A program made the translations under genes and the position numbers. A stretch of 14,317 nt of DNA from Bacteroidales bacterium. Its GTDB lineage: Bacteria > Bacteroidota > Bacteroidia > Bacteroidales > JAAUTT01. Below the pieces are notes generated by a model. It was given only the letters and a program-made list of their open reading frames with translations. It was not told the origin of the DNA and did not search any database. Position 1 is the stretch's first letter; each line of letters begins with the position of its first letter. Of the stretch, positions 6,347-14,317 are shown piece after piece. The DNA lies in the NCBI GenBank assembly GCA_025350365.1, contig JANXXY010000075.1:1-14317 (forward strand). Direction: 5' to 3'.

Positions 6347-8536
6347 ATGGCATCATTAAGATTTAAGGCATTACAAGATGCAATAAGCAGGAAGCCTCTT
6401 GTTGCTGAAGCTCCAAAAGAAAAGACCTCTGAATATTTTGGCAAAAAAGTTTTTGATAGAAACAAGATGCAAAAATATCTATCAAAAGAGGCATATCAGG
6501 CAGTTATTAGCGCAATTGACAGAGGTGTAAGAATCGACCGTAAAATTGCAGATCAGGTTGCTGCCGGAATGAAATCATGGGCTATGGAATTGGGAGCTAC
6601 TCATTACACTCACTGGTTTCAGCCATTAACAGGGGGCACTGCTGAAAAACATGATGCTTTTGCTGAACCTACAGGTAGCGGCACAGTTGTTGAAAGTTTT
6701 TCGGGTAAATTATTGGTGCAACAGGAACCAGATGCTTCAAGTTTTCCAAGTGGAGGTATCCGTGCTACCTTTGAAGCTCGTGGGTATACCGCATGGGATC
6801 CTTCATCGCCTGCTTTTGTTTTAGATGATACCTTATGTATTCCTACCATCTTTATTTCATACACAGGAGAGGTACTTGATAATAAAACACCACTTATTAA
6901 GGCGTTAAGTGCACTTGATAGAGCTGCCGTAGAAGTATGTCATTATTTTGATAAGGACGTGGAGAAGGTTACCGCAAATTTAGGCTGGGAACAAGAATAC
7001 TTTTTAATTGATGAAGCTCTTTATGAAGCACGTCCGGATCTCAAACTTACCGAGCGTACATTAATGGGACACGATTCGGCAAAAAACCAACAGTTGGAAG
7101 ACCAATATTTTGGAGCAATTCCTCCTAGAGTTCAGGAATTCATGAAAGAACTGGAATTCGAATCATGGAAGCTTGGAATCCCTGTAAAAACCCGCCACAA
7201 TGAAGTTGCGCCTAATCAATATGAGCTTGCTCCTGTTTATGAAGAAGCTAACCTTGCTGTTGATCATAATTTACTTATAATGAATTTGATGCGCAATATT
7301 GCCCGCAAACACAATTTTGCATGCTTATTGCACGAAAAACCATTTGGAGGAGTCAATGGTTCAGGTAAGCATAATAACTGGTCATTATCCACTGATACCG
7401 GCGTGAATTTGCTTTCACCGGGAAAAAATCCAAAAAGCAACTTGCAGTTCCTTACCTTTCTGGTAAATACTTTAATGGCTGTATATAAAAACAGCTCATT
7501 ACTGAAAGCTTCTATTGCTTCTGCAAACAATGCGCATCGCCTTGGAGCTAATGAAGCGCCGCCTGCCATTATATCAGCATTCCTCGGTACCTATTTAACC
7601 AAAATGCTTGATCAGATTGAAGAAAAAGTAACAGATCAAAAAATGACACCGGATGAGAAGACCGAGATTAAACTTGATATTGGTCGTATCCCTGAAATTC
7701 TTCTTGATAATACCGATCGTAACCGCACATCTCCTTTTGCTTTTACAGGAAATCGTTTTGAGTTCCGGGCTGTTGGTTCATCGGCAAACTGTTCCGAAGC
7801 AATGGTTGCCCTTAATACCGCTATTGCTGCACAATTATTAGAGTTTAGGAAAGATGTTGACGCCATTATCGCCAAAGGTGTGAAAAAAGACGAGGCAATT
7901 TTTCAGGTGCTCAGAAAATACATTAAGGAATCGAAAAATGTCCGCTTTGATGGAAATGGATATAGTGATGAATGGAAAGTCGAAGCTAAAAAACGTGGTT
8001 TGGATGATGAGAGCAATCCGGTAAAAATGTTTGATGCATATCTTTCGGAAAGATCTATCAACTTGTTTAAAAAAACAGGTGTATTAAGCGAAAAGGAACT
8101 TCATGCCCGCACCGAGATTAAATGGGAAACGTATGTTAAGAAGATTCAAATTGAAGCCAGAGTCTTGGGAGATCTTGCTCTTAATCATATTGTTCCGGTA
8201 GCAGTAGAATATCAAACTTCTCTTATCAAGAATGTTCAGGGTTTAAAGGAGTTATTTTCGGAAACTGAATATAAAGATCTGGCAAGCGCTCGTTTGGAGC
8301 TTATCAAGGAAGTTGGCGGACATATTTCGGCGATTAAAGCCAAAGTTCGTGCGATGGTTGATGCTCGTAAGATTACAAATAAACTTGAGGATGGACGCGA
8401 AAAAGCTCTGGCTTACTCAGAAAGGATTTTCCCTTATTTTGAAGATATCCGCTATCATATCGACAAACTTGAGCTTATTGTCGACAATGAAATGTGGACG
8501 TTGCCTAAATACAGAGAATTGCTTTTTGTTCGCTAA
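6347..8536 (+). CDS. glnN: glutamine synthetase type III
   Basis: The enzyme makes glutamine from glutamate, ammonia and ATP, the main ammonium assimilation step in Bacteroidota. At 729 aa it has the length of GSIII, far longer than type I (about 470). GSIII marks include the N-terminal SEYFGKKVFD segment, THYTHWFQPLTG (85-96), WEQEYFLID with metal/substrate glutamates (214-222), the glutamate-binding loop NGSGKHNNWSL (337-347) and the ATP/phosphate segment NRTSPFAFTGNRFEFRAVGS (459-478). The C-terminal half past about 500 is the GSIII-specific helical extension. It forms dodecamers in the family. The gene is monocistronic, with a 209-base AT-rich leader region and a strong terminator. No PII or ammonium transporter gene is adjacent. 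No clear TAnnTTTG promoter is visible upstream. Confidence 0.96.
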   Translation: MASLRFKALQDAISRKPLVAEAPKEKTSEYFGKKVFDRNKMQKYLSKEAYQAVISAIDRGVRIDRKIADQVAAGMKSWAMELGATHYTHWFQPLTGGTAEKHDAFAEPTGSGTVVESFSGKLLVQQEPDASSFPSGGIRATFEARGYTAWDPSSPAFVLDDTLCIPTIFISYTGEVLDNKTPLIKALSALDRAAVEVCHYFDKDVEKVTANLGWEQEYFLIDEALYEARPDLKLTERTLMGHDSAKNQQLEDQYFGAIPPRVQEFMKELEFESWKLGIPVKTRHNEVAPNQYELAPVYEEANLAVDHNLLIMNLMRNIARKHNFACLLHEKPFGGVNGSGKHNNWSLSTDTGVNLLSPGKNPKSNLQFLTFLVNTLMAVYKNSSLLKASIASANNAHRLGANEAPPAIISAFLGTYLTKMLDQIEEKVTDQKMTPDEKTEIKLDIGRIPEILLDNTDRNRTSPFAFTGNRFEFRAVGSSANCSEAMVALNTAIAAQLLEFRKDVDAIIAKGVKKDEAIFQVLRKYIKESKNVRFDGNGYSDEWKVEAKKRGLDDESNPVKMFDAYLSERSINLFKKTGVLSEKELHARTEIKWETYVKKIQIEARVLGDLALNHIVPVAVEYQTSLIKNVQGLKELFSETEYKDLASARLELIKEVGGHISAIKAKVRAMVDARKITNKLEDGREKALAYSERIFPYFEDIRYHIDKLELIVDNEMWTLPKYRELLFVR

Positions 8537-8560
8537 TTTCTGAAATTTAAGATTTATTGC

Positions 8561-8594
8561 AGGGAAGGCTTATCATAATGCCTTCCCTTTTTTG
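8561..8594 (+). terminator. intrinsic terminator of glutamine synthetase
   Basis: AGGGAAGGC (8561-8569) pairs with GCCTTCCCT (8580-8588) across a 10-base loop and is followed by a run of T. It starts 25 bases after the stop codon. Confidence 0.88.
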
Positions 8595-8669
8595 TTTGTT
8601 TCTTGATAGCTTAGAAAATAAAATAACTAAATTTACGCTCTATTGGTTAAACCCAGCAAATTTTGATTC

Positions 8670-10652
8670 ATGAAAATCCGTCATTTCGTATTCATTTTAT
8701 TTGCAGTAGCTTTTTTTGCTGAGCCCATGTTCGCTCAGCGTGATAAATCAGCGAAAGCAGAATCGGCATATAAGGCAGGAGAATATTATGTGGCCATCGA
8801 TTTGTTTAAAACTGCATACAATAGCATTACCGACAAAAGTAACAAGGCCGAAATGTTATATAAAATTGCAGAATGCTATCGTTTGGTAAACGAACCATTG
8901 AAAGCAGAGCTTTGGTACACCAAAGCCATTGGCAAGGGAGTGCCTAATCCTTTGGCTATCTATTATCTGGCCGAAATGCAGAAAATGAATTTAAAATATG
9001 AAGAAGCGAAAGAAAGTTTTAAAAAATATAAGGAAATAGTTCCAAAAGATGCCAGAGCTGATGATGGAGTTCGTTCATGCGATCAGGCTCAAAAATGGAT
9101 GGATAATCCAAGTGGTTATCAGGTCGAAAGCATGAAATTTTTCAATTCGAAACAAGAGGACTTTGCTCCTGCATATACAAATTCCGATAATAGCATAGTT
9201 ATATTCACTTCATCCAGAGATGGTTCTACCGGAAATGCCATTAGCGGAGTCACCGGGCAAAATAGCGCTGATATTTTTATCTCGCGGGTTGATCGTAAAG
9301 GATCATGGAGTCAACCAGTTCCATTGAGCGAAAATATAAATACCGAATTTGAGGAAGGGTCTCCTTGTTTATCAAAAGATTTTAAAACATTATATTTTTC
9401 ACGTTGCAAATATGCTAAAAATAAAAATTCAGGTTGTCAGATATATTTTTCTGAAATTCAGGGCGAAGAGTGGGGAAAGGATAAATTAATTCAAATTGCT
9501 GGTGATAGTATTGTTGTAGCTGATCCTGCAATTTCGGTAGATGAACTCACCTTGTATTTTACATCAGACATGGGTGGCGGACAGGGTGGTAAAGATCTTT
9601 GGAAGGTTACACGAAGCAATAAAGGTGATGAGTGGAGTAAACCAATCAATCTAGGGGCACAGATAAATACACCCGGAGATGAGCGATTCCCTTATATTCA
9701 TCCCGATGGAACACTTTACTTTTCATCAAATGGGCATATTGGTTTGGGCGGCCTTGATATTTTTAAAGCTACTGTTAAGCCTGATGGTACCTGGAAAGTT
9801 GAAAACCTCGAATCTCCTATTAACTCCAATGCAGATGATTTTGGGATCACCTTTCAAAAGGATCAGGAGAAAGGTTTTTTCTCATCATGCCGCACAATCA
9901 AAGGTGACGCAGATATTTATGCCTTTTCATTGCCTCCTCTTAAATTCAATGTTATTGGCGTAGTTAGAGATGAAAAAACGGAACAACCCATTGCGGATGC
10001 AACTATTAAATCCATCAGCAGTGATGGTATAACCATTGATAATAAGGCCGACAAAAATGGAGTTTTTCGGTTTGCTCTAAAAGCAAACACTGATTATGTT
10101 TTTATTGGTTCCAAGGAAGGTTATTTGAATGGTAAAGAACGCGAAACAACGAAAGGTCTTGATCGGAGCCGCGATTTTAAAACGATTATATTACTGGCTT
10201 CTACAGCTAAACCAATAGAGTTGCCTAATATCTTCTACGATTTTGCTAAATGGGATTTACGGCCTGAATCGATGGTTGCTCTTGATAAACTGATTGAAAC
10301 ATTAAATGAAAATTCAAATATTACCATTGAGTTGGGTTCGCATACCGACTCAAGAGGTAGTGATCAGGATAATATCAACCTTTCTCAGAAAAGAGCACAG
10401 TCTGTTGTAAATTATCTGATTGAAAAAGGAGTTGTTTCAGATCGTTTAATACCGAAAGGATATGGCGAATCAACACCTAAGGTTGTAGATAAAAAAATGG
10501 CTGCTCAATATACTTTCTTAAAGGAAGGAGCTACTCTAACAGAGGCGTATATTAATTCATTGTCAGATTCTGATCTGCAGGAAATTGCTCATGGAGTAAA
10601 CCGTAGAACAGAATTTAGGGTTTTGAGCAGTGATTATAAACCCAAAAACTAA
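8670..10652 (+). CDS. PorE-like outer-membrane protein: TPR, beta-propeller, CRD and OmpA domains
   Basis: The 660-aa exported protein begins with a signal peptide (hydrophobic core FVFILFAVAFFAEP, likely cut after MFA at residue 22); there is no lipobox cysteine. TPR-like helices occupy about 25-140. PD40/WD40 propeller blades cover about 155-425, with repeated 'LYFSS'/'LYFTSD' strands and GG.G..DIF/DLW turns. A carboxypeptidase-regulatory-like domain lies at about 426-510, and an OmpA C-terminal peptidoglycan-binding domain at about 515-655 with GSHTDSRGS (556-564) and NLSQKRAQSV (570-579, Arg575). This order matches PorE (PG1058) of Porphyromonas gingivalis, which anchors the type IX secretion machinery to peptidoglycan. 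Bacteroidota carry several paralogues of this layout, so I withhold the symbol. It is flanked by terminators on both sides and is monocistronic. An insert of about 40 residues sits inside the OmpA domain. Confidence 0.88.
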   Translation: MKIRHFVFILFAVAFFAEPMFAQRDKSAKAESAYKAGEYYVAIDLFKTAYNSITDKSNKAEMLYKIAECYRLVNEPLKAELWYTKAIGKGVPNPLAIYYLAEMQKMNLKYEEAKESFKKYKEIVPKDARADDGVRSCDQAQKWMDNPSGYQVESMKFFNSKQEDFAPAYTNSDNSIVIFTSSRDGSTGNAISGVTGQNSADIFISRVDRKGSWSQPVPLSENINTEFEEGSPCLSKDFKTLYFSRCKYAKNKNSGCQIYFSEIQGEEWGKDKLIQIAGDSIVVADPAISVDELTLYFTSDMGGGQGGKDLWKVTRSNKGDEWSKPINLGAQINTPGDERFPYIHPDGTLYFSSNGHIGLGGLDIFKATVKPDGTWKVENLESPINSNADDFGITFQKDQEKGFFSSCRTIKGDADIYAFSLPPLKFNVIGVVRDEKTEQPIADATIKSISSDGITIDNKADKNGVFRFALKANTDYVFIGSKEGYLNGKERETTKGLDRSRDFKTIILLASTAKPIELPNIFYDFAKWDLRPESMVALDKLIETLNENSNITIELGSHTDSRGSDQDNINLSQKRAQSVVNYLIEKGVVSDRLIPKGYGESTPKVVDKKMAAQYTFLKEGATLTEAYINSLSDSDLQEIAHGVNRRTEFRVLSSDYKPKN

Positions 10653-10668
10653 CTTCCCGACCAATTTT

Positions 10669-10706
10669 AAAAAAGGCTTGTCAATCATTTTGACAAGCCT
10701 TTTTTA
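10669..10706 (+). terminator. intrinsic terminator of the OmpA-family gene
   Basis: The 16-base arm AAAAAAGGCTTGTCAA (10669-10684) pairs perfectly with 10690-10705 across loop TCATT. The T-run makes it a strong terminator on the plus strand. Confidence 0.9.
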
Positions 10707-10783
10707 GTTTTAACCACAGCATGTTTCATTTCATCGATTCATTTTCCTAATTTTACAGACTTGATATATTTTAAAATTAGTAA

Positions 10784-11953
10784 ATGAATACTGACTCAAG
10801 ATACATGCAACGTGGCGTATCTGCTTCGAAGGAGGACGTGCATAATGCCATAAAAAATGTTGACAAGGGACTATATCCCAAAGCTTTTTGTAAAATATTG
10901 CCTGATATTTTAACCGGCCATCCTGATTATTGTAATATTATGCATGCTGATGGAGCCGGAACCAAATCATCACTGGCTTATATTTATTGGCGTGAAACAG
11001 GCGATTTAAGCATTTGGAAAGGCATCGCTCAAGATGCACTTATTATGAATATTGATGATTTACTTTGTGTTGGAGCAATAAATAATATTTTAGTCTCGTC
11101 TACAATTGGCCGTAATAAATTATTGATTCCCGGCGAAATTATTTCGGCTATTATTAATGGAACAGAGGAATTATTAGAGCAATTGCGATCATTTGGTATT
11201 TCCATTTATTCTGCCGGAGGGGAAACAGCCGATGTTGGTGATCTGGTGAGAACAATTATCGTTGATTCAACGGTTACCTGCCGGATGCTTCGTTCCGAAA
11301 TTATTTCAAATGATAAAATTACCGGAGGAGATGTCATCGTTGGACTATCATCATTTGGCCAGGCAACTTACGAAAGCGAATATAACGGAGGTATGGGAAG
11401 CAATGGTTTGACCTCGGCCCGGCATGATGTGTTTGCTCATTATCTGGCTTCAAAGTATCCCGAGAGTTACGAGAATTCTATCGCTTCAGATCTTGTTTAT
11501 GCAGGGAACTATCGGTTAACTGACTTAATTGCAGATTTGGGTATAGATGCGGGGAAACTTGTGTTGTCACCTACCCGAACTTATGCACCAGTGATACTTA
11601 AAATTCTTCAGGAATTTCGTCCTTTTATTCATGGCATGGTGCATTGCTCAGGCGGCGCCCAAACAAAAGTGATGAATTTTGTGGATAATTTGCATGTTAT
11701 TAAAGATAATCTTTTTCCGTTACCACCACTATTCCATGTAATTCAGGAACAATCAAATACATCGTGGAAGGAAATGTACAAGGTATTTAATATGGGTCAT
11801 CGCTTCGAAATTTACACCTCTTCCGACATAGCCAAACACCTGATTGCAATTTCTGAATCATTTGGTGTACACGCCCGCATTGTTGGCCGTTGCGAAGGCG
11901 CTGAAAAGAATAAACTAACTATTAGAAGTGAGTTTGGGGAATTTGTTTATTAA
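10784..11953 (+). CDS. purM: phosphoribosylformylglycinamidine cyclo-ligase (AIR synthase) homologue
   Basis: AIR synthase closes the imidazole ring in step five of purine synthesis, using ATP. The 389-aa protein is somewhat longer than E. coli PurM (345). It carries the PurM landmarks in divergent form: HADGAGTKSSL (54-64) for the usual 'TDGVGTK' loop, AGGETADVGDL for 'GGETAEMPG', GSNGLTSARHDVF for 'HSNGYSL', SPTRTYAPVI for 'PTRIYVKP', HCSGGAQTKVMNF for 'HITGGG' and FNMGHRFEI for 'FNMGIGM'. I recall this divergent version as the one Bacteroidota keep just ahead of prfA and pyrF. The start ATG at 10784 follows an A/T leader with TAATTTTA, one base off the -7 consensus. The gene is separated from prfA by an inverted-repeat element. 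A related AIR-synthase-fold enzyme cannot be excluded. Confidence 0.85.
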   Translation: MNTDSRYMQRGVSASKEDVHNAIKNVDKGLYPKAFCKILPDILTGHPDYCNIMHADGAGTKSSLAYIYWRETGDLSIWKGIAQDALIMNIDDLLCVGAINNILVSSTIGRNKLLIPGEIISAIINGTEELLEQLRSFGISIYSAGGETADVGDLVRTIIVDSTVTCRMLRSEIISNDKITGGDVIVGLSSFGQATYESEYNGGMGSNGLTSARHDVFAHYLASKYPESYENSIASDLVYAGNYRLTDLIADLGIDAGKLVLSPTRTYAPVILKILQEFRPFIHGMVHCSGGAQTKVMNFVDNLHVIKDNLFPLPPLFHVIQEQSNTSWKEMYKVFNMGHRFEIYTSSDIAKHLIAISESFGVHARIVGRCEGAEKNKLTIRSEFGEFVY

Positions 11954-11983
11954 AATCTTCGGATTTAATATTTGATTGTGCAC

Positions 11984-12058
11984 CAACCCCAACCCCTTAA
12001 AAAGGGGCTATAACTGGTTAGAACTTAGTTATAGCCCCTTTTTAAGGGGTTGGAGTTG
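11984..12058. repeat. 75-bp inverted-repeat element, MITE-like
   Basis: Arms 11989-12015 and 12027-12053 are exact reverse complements over 27 bp around an 11-base loop. Past a single mismatch the pairing continues for 4 more bases, giving arms of 11984-12015 and 12027-12058. Within each arm lies a smaller hairpin, CCCCTTAAAAAGGGG on the left and CCCCTTTTTAAGGGG on the right. No T-run follows the outer stem. I recall 'CCCCTTTTTAAGGGG' stretches as common intergenic repeats in Bacteroidota. It may also act as a terminator for the purM homologue. Confidence 0.75.
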
Positions 12059-12135
12059 ACATGTATAAACACTAAAATGTAAATTTGTTATACACTCATC
12101 CTAATTACTAAATACATTTTAATCGATTCATTTAT

Positions 12136-12143
12136 TAACTTTG
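12136..12143 (+). promoter_or_regulatory. -7 element of the prfA-pyrF operon
   Basis: TAACTTTG, followed by CA, is an exact Bacteroidota -7 element about 35 bases ahead of the prfA ATG. No convincing -33 TTTG is seen at the right distance. Its place after the inverted-repeat element supports prfA-pyrF being transcribed separately from the purM homologue. Confidence 0.55.
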
Positions 12144-12177
12144 CATCCGAAAATTTAGATGGAAAGCAAACAAACAT

Positions 12178-13260
12178 ATGAGTAATATAATATTCGACCG
12201 GTTAGAAATAGTAAAGATCAGATTTGAAGAGGTTACGCAACAAATTACCGATCCCGAAGTTATTGGAGATGTAAAGCGCTATATTAAATTAAATAAGGAA
12301 TACCGCGAACTTGAGCCCTTGATAAAAGCTTTTGACGAATATAAAAATATTCTTAACAATATTGATAGTACCAAAACCCTTTTGGCTAACGAAAAGGACG
12401 AAGAGATGCGCGAAATGGCCAAAAGTGAACTTGATGAGCTTGTTACTAATGAAGTATCTTTTCAGGAGAATATTAAACTTTTGCTTTTGCCGTCCGATCC
12501 GGAAGACGATAAAAATGCAGTGTTGGAAATAAGAGCCGGAACCGGTGGCGATGAAGCCAGTATTTTTGCCGGCGACCTCTTTCGAATGTATACCAAATAT
12601 TGTGAGTCCAAAGGATGGAAGGTTGAAGTTACCAGTACTTCAGAAGGTACAGCGGGTGGTTTTAAGGAAATTATCATGAAAGTTACAGGCAATAAAGTAT
12701 ATGGCACTTTAAAATACGAATCTGGCGTACATCGGGTGCAGCGGGTTCCAAAAACCGAAACTCAGGGTCGCATTCATACTTCCGCAGCTACCGTTGCTGT
12801 TTTACCTGAGGCAGGTGAATTTGATATTGAACTTAATATCAGCGATATTCGCAAAGATACCTTTTGTTCCTCAGGACCAGGCGGACAATCGGTAAATACT
12901 ACCTATTCTGCTATCCGGTTAACTCATAATCCTTCAGGTATTGTAGTACAATGTCAGGATGAAAAGTCACAAATAAAAAACTACGAAAAAGCGCTTGCCG
13001 AGCTTCGCACCCGGTTGTATAATTTAGAATATCAGAAATATATTGATGAGATTGCTTCCAAGCGTAAAACAATGGTTTCTACCGGTGACAGGTCGGCCAA
13101 AATTCGCACCTATAATTACCCTCAGGGGCGGGTATCTGACCATCGCATTACCCTTACCGTATATAATCTTCCATCCATTTTAGATGGCGGCATTCAGGAG
13201 TTTATTGATAAACTTCAAATGGCAGAAAATGCCGAGCGATTGAAAGAAAGTGTTTTATAA
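12178..13260 (+). CDS. prfA: peptide chain release factor 1 (RF1)
   Basis: RF1 recognises UAA and UAG in the ribosomal A site and triggers hydrolysis of peptidyl-tRNA. The 360-aa length is standard. The anticodon-like tripeptide PxT is PKT at residues 191-193 (RVPKTETQGR), which separates it from RF2, which has SPF. The catalytic GGQ is at 235-237 in SSGPGGQSVNTT; the glutamine is normally methylated by PrmC. An N-terminal coiled-coil domain (about 1-100) and a C-terminal domain with GDRSAKIRTYNYPQGRVSDH complete the protein. No frameshift site is present, as expected for RF1. pyrF starts 51 bases downstream with no terminator between, so they are probably cotranscribed. Confidence 0.97.
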   Translation: MSNIIFDRLEIVKIRFEEVTQQITDPEVIGDVKRYIKLNKEYRELEPLIKAFDEYKNILNNIDSTKTLLANEKDEEMREMAKSELDELVTNEVSFQENIKLLLLPSDPEDDKNAVLEIRAGTGGDEASIFAGDLFRMYTKYCESKGWKVEVTSTSEGTAGGFKEIIMKVTGNKVYGTLKYESGVHRVQRVPKTETQGRIHTSAATVAVLPEAGEFDIELNISDIRKDTFCSSGPGGQSVNTTYSAIRLTHNPSGIVVQCQDEKSQIKNYEKALAELRTRLYNLEYQKYIDEIASKRKTMVSTGDRSAKIRTYNYPQGRVSDHRITLTVYNLPSILDGGIQEFIDKLQMAENAERLKESVL

Positions 13261-13311
13261 TCAGGCATAACGGTATTCAGCCATCAGCCTAATCAGCCCT
13301 AAACAAAACCT

Positions 13312-14142
13312 ATGACTGCGGATCAACTATTTAAACAGATACAACAAAAGAAAAGTTTTTTGTGTGTTGGACTTGATACCGATATTACCAAAATCCCGAA
13401 AATTATTCTGGATTACGAGTTCCCGATTTATGAGTTTAACAGACAGATTATTGATGCTACGGCCGATTTTACCATCGCTTACAAACCCAATCTGGCCTTT
13501 TACGAAATTCTGGGCGCAGCAGGATGGATTAGTTTAGAAATGACTGTAAATTATATTCGTAAAAGGTATCCTGAAATATTTATTATTGCCGATGCAAAAC
13601 GAGGGGATATTGGAAACACATCTAAAATGTATGCGTCTGCTTTTTTTGAAAAAATCGATTTCGATGCGATAACTGTTTCACCATACATGGGTATTGATTC
13701 AGTGACTCCATTTTTTGAATATCAAAACAAGTGGGTTATACTGCTTGCTCTTACTTCTAACGCAGGTGCAGATGATTTTCAGCAACTTCTGCACGACAAT
13801 GGAACTCGTTTATTCGAAAATGTAATGATGAAATCGAAAACCTGGGGAACGGAAAATAACCTGATGTATGTTGTTGGCGCTACACGTGCAGAAATGCTCA
13901 CACGCATCAGGGAAATTGTTCCAAATCATTTTCTTCTTATTCCCGGAGTGGGAGCACAGGGAGGAAGTCTGACCGATGTTGCCAGGTATGGAATGAATAA
14001 AAAATGCGGATTGATTGTTAATTCGTCAAGAGCCATTATTTATGCTGATTGCACCAACGATTTCGCAAAAATTGCCCGCATAAAAGCCCATGAGGTTCAA
14101 AATGAAATGAGTGTATTGTTGAAACAATATAAAATTGTTTAA
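13312..14142 (+). CDS. pyrF: orotidine 5'-phosphate decarboxylase
   Basis: The enzyme converts OMP to UMP, the last step of de novo pyrimidine synthesis. At 276 aa it belongs to the longer subfamily rather than the ~235-aa E. coli type. The N-terminal strand holds CVGLDTD (18-24) with Asp22, and Lys58 is in AYKPN. The catalytic Asp/Lys/Asp array is DAKRGD at 94-99 (Asp94, Lys96, Asp99), followed by IGNTSKMYA. The phosphate-binding part is IPGVGAQGG and NSSRAIIYA near the C-terminus. All catalytic residues are intact. It follows prfA by 51 bases, a pairing I recall as usual in Bacteroidota. No terminator is evident before the repeat at 14185. Confidence 0.96.
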   Translation: MTADQLFKQIQQKKSFLCVGLDTDITKIPKIILDYEFPIYEFNRQIIDATADFTIAYKPNLAFYEILGAAGWISLEMTVNYIRKRYPEIFIIADAKRGDIGNTSKMYASAFFEKIDFDAITVSPYMGIDSVTPFFEYQNKWVILLALTSNAGADDFQQLLHDNGTRLFENVMMKSKTWGTENNLMYVVGATRAEMLTRIREIVPNHFLLIPGVGAQGGSLTDVARYGMNKKCGLIVNSSRAIIYADCTNDFAKIARIKAHEVQNEMSVLLKQYKIV

Positions 14143-14184
14143 TAAATACTAAATAGTGCTTGCAAGAAAATTACTCAAAACTCC

Positions 14185-14274
14185 TCCCGATGGGACATGG
14201 AATGGAGGATTCAATTATTTTACTACCATAATTACATCCCGATGGATGATACCATAATGTCGTCCCGATGGGAC
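14185..14274. repeat. degenerate repeat with 26-bp period (core TCCCGATGGGA)
   Basis: Three copies of the core occur: TCCCGATGGGA at 14185-14195, TCCCGATGGA at 14237-14246 and TCCCGATGGGA at 14263-14273. The distances are 52 and 26 bases, multiples of one period. TACCATAAT precedes both later copies. Each core is a small hairpin (CATCC-CGAT-GGATG; GTCCC-GAT-GGGAC). No coding potential is seen in 14143-14317. It looks like an interspersed repeat family rather than a CRISPR array. Confidence 0.65.
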
Positions 14275-14317
14275 TGAAAATGAGCTGCGAAGCATCAAAT
14301 AAAAATTCCATATATTG

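Noticed and set aside
6619..7875. Open frames on the minus strand inside glutamine synthetase (6619-6864, 7264-7569, 7636-7875)
   Set aside because: They are shadows of the strongly conserved GSIII reading frame; no recognisable product.
12462..12707. Minus-strand frame inside prfA
   Set aside because: Antisense to the conserved RF1 domains and without recognisable features.
14185..14274. CRISPR array
   Set aside because: Only three imperfect copies, core of 10-11 bases, irregular spacing with a missing unit, and no cas genes in the window.

Overview
The window looks like a chromosomal segment of a low-GC Bacteroidota (Bacteroidales or a close relative). The pointers are promoters with the Bacteroidota -7 element TAnnTTTG, no clear Shine-Dalgarno sites, a type III glutamine synthetase, a TPR/propeller/OmpA outer-membrane protein of the PorE type, a DUF3109 protein, and a purM-like / prfA / pyrF gene order that I recall as typical of the phylum. 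All assignments are by eye; no database search was run.

Layout. Bases 1-209 hold a terminal hairpin and a REP-like interspersed repeat ahead of tpx (thiol peroxidase, 210-722). tpx faces a tRNA-Phe gene (781-853, minus) across a shared bidirectional terminator. Next is a two-gene operon: an M16B zinc peptidase (990-2210) and a class I O-methyltransferase (2217-2858). The most interesting block follows: a MerR-type regulator with a cobalamin-binding half (2972-3850) and, after an AT-rich gap, an ECF sigma factor (4285-4788). The sigma gene converges on two small genes of unknown function (4813-5061 and 5104-5415, minus). Then come a cysteine-rich DUF3109 protein (5544-6137), glutamine synthetase III (6347-8536), a PorE-like outer-membrane protein (8670-10652), an AIR synthase homologue (10784-11953), a 75-bp inverted-repeat element (11984-12058), and prfA plus pyrF (12178-14142). 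The window ends in a degenerate 26-bp-period repeat.

How the genes fit together. Most are housekeeping: peroxide defence (Tpx), nitrogen assimilation (GSIII), purine and pyrimidine synthesis (PurM-like, PyrF) and translation termination (RF1). The regulatory pair stands out. The MerR protein keeps both signatures of the light-sensing CarH/LitR family, W-x9-EH in the cap and E-x-H-x-x-G in the Rossmann domain, and the next gene is an ECF sigma factor, as in the LitR/LitS arrangement. Both promoters have a perfect TAnnTTTG box and related TTGTTA/TAACAA-type inverted repeats near the predicted transcription start. No carotenoid gene lies nearby, so if this is a photosensory switch its targets are elsewhere or are unfamiliar, possibly including the two small convergent genes. 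That role is inference.
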